A stretch of DNA of 64,000 bases from Sphingomonas sp. Leaf21 (GTDB lineage Bacteria > Pseudomonadota > Alphaproteobacteria > Sphingomonadales > Sphingomonadaceae): NCBI RefSeq assembly GCF_916858675.1, contig NZ_CAKASM010000013.1, positions 1-64,000 on the forward strand, in the 5' to 3' direction. The notes beneath the pieces are model-generated. The model saw only the letters and a program-made list of their open reading frames with translations, did no database searches and was not told the DNA's origin. This document shows, in pieces, positions 63,999 to 64,000 of the stretch. The translations under genes and the position numbers were made by a program. The stretch's first letter is position 1. The number at the start of each line of letters is the position of its first letter.

Positions 63999-64000
63999 CG

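Overview
This 64 kb window is a G+C-rich piece of an alphaproteobacterial chromosome, most likely from Sphingomonas or a close relative (inference). The markers are a CcrM-type GANTC methylase next to rnhB, a three-gene NAD(P) transhydrogenase, the tiny aa3 oxidase subunit IV gene, crtB/crtI/crtY carotenoid genes, EgtB/EgtD, MipA, CsbD and GGAAC-type stress promoters. Gene density is high. No tRNA, rRNA, CRISPR array, prophage or classical insertion sequence was seen.

Layout. 0-5 kb: EF-hand lipoprotein, HNH protein, gluQ, a HIG1-like membrane protein, a corrinoid adenosyltransferase and egtB-egtD. 5-10 kb: two tandem exported ferritin-like proteins, then a TPP riboswitch driving thiC. 9.6-15 kb: a yefM-yoeB toxin-antitoxin operon with a frameshifted third gene, phnA, ung, small lipoproteins, MipA, DUF2141 and a fatty acid hydroxylase. 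15-27.6 kb: GNAT, recQ, CsbD, LOG-crtB, an S9 peptidase, an Atm1-type ABC transporter, two exported hydrolase-like proteins and sdpI-sdpR. 27.7-36.6 kb: crtY-crtI, a beta-propeller protein, a DUF442 phosphatase-like protein, cfa, a molybdoenzyme/cytochrome b pair, a flavin reductase and a TauE exporter. 36.7-46.5 kb: rlmN, a phosphatase operon, an outer membrane barrel, dnaN, recF, gyrB and an exported methyltransferase-like protein. 46.6-55.7 kb: a three-gene histidine kinase/receiver locus, an exonuclease, folP, ccrM, rnhB, thiD and a bestrophin. 55.7-64 kb: an NtrC-like regulator, COX IV, the pnt operon, a winged-helix regulator, an MpaB-family protein and a divergent DapF.

What stands out is the repeat landscape. 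A two-hairpin repeat of about 50 bp, called U here, occurs as inverted pairs. Three pairs face inwards. Two of these are nearly empty (dnaN-recF and ccrM-rnhB); the third brackets a DUF559 Vsr-like nuclease gene and sits inside the transhydrogenase operon. In that copy the repeats appear to supply the ribosome binding sites of both the nuclease and the downstream pntAB. This looks like a nuclease-bearing repeat unit with empty derivatives. A second family is a MITE-like palindrome with TAGG..CCTA ends, found as 257 bp and 90 bp copies plus two decayed ones. A third is a simple CCCCTCCCGC palindrome.

Other notable signals are five GANTC sites within 56 bp plus a perfect DnaA box upstream of ccrM, an NtrC-like regulator with GAFAGA in place of GAFTGA, and a divergent DapF. 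Coordinates, frames and motifs were read from the sequence; family names come from motif recognition without database searches.
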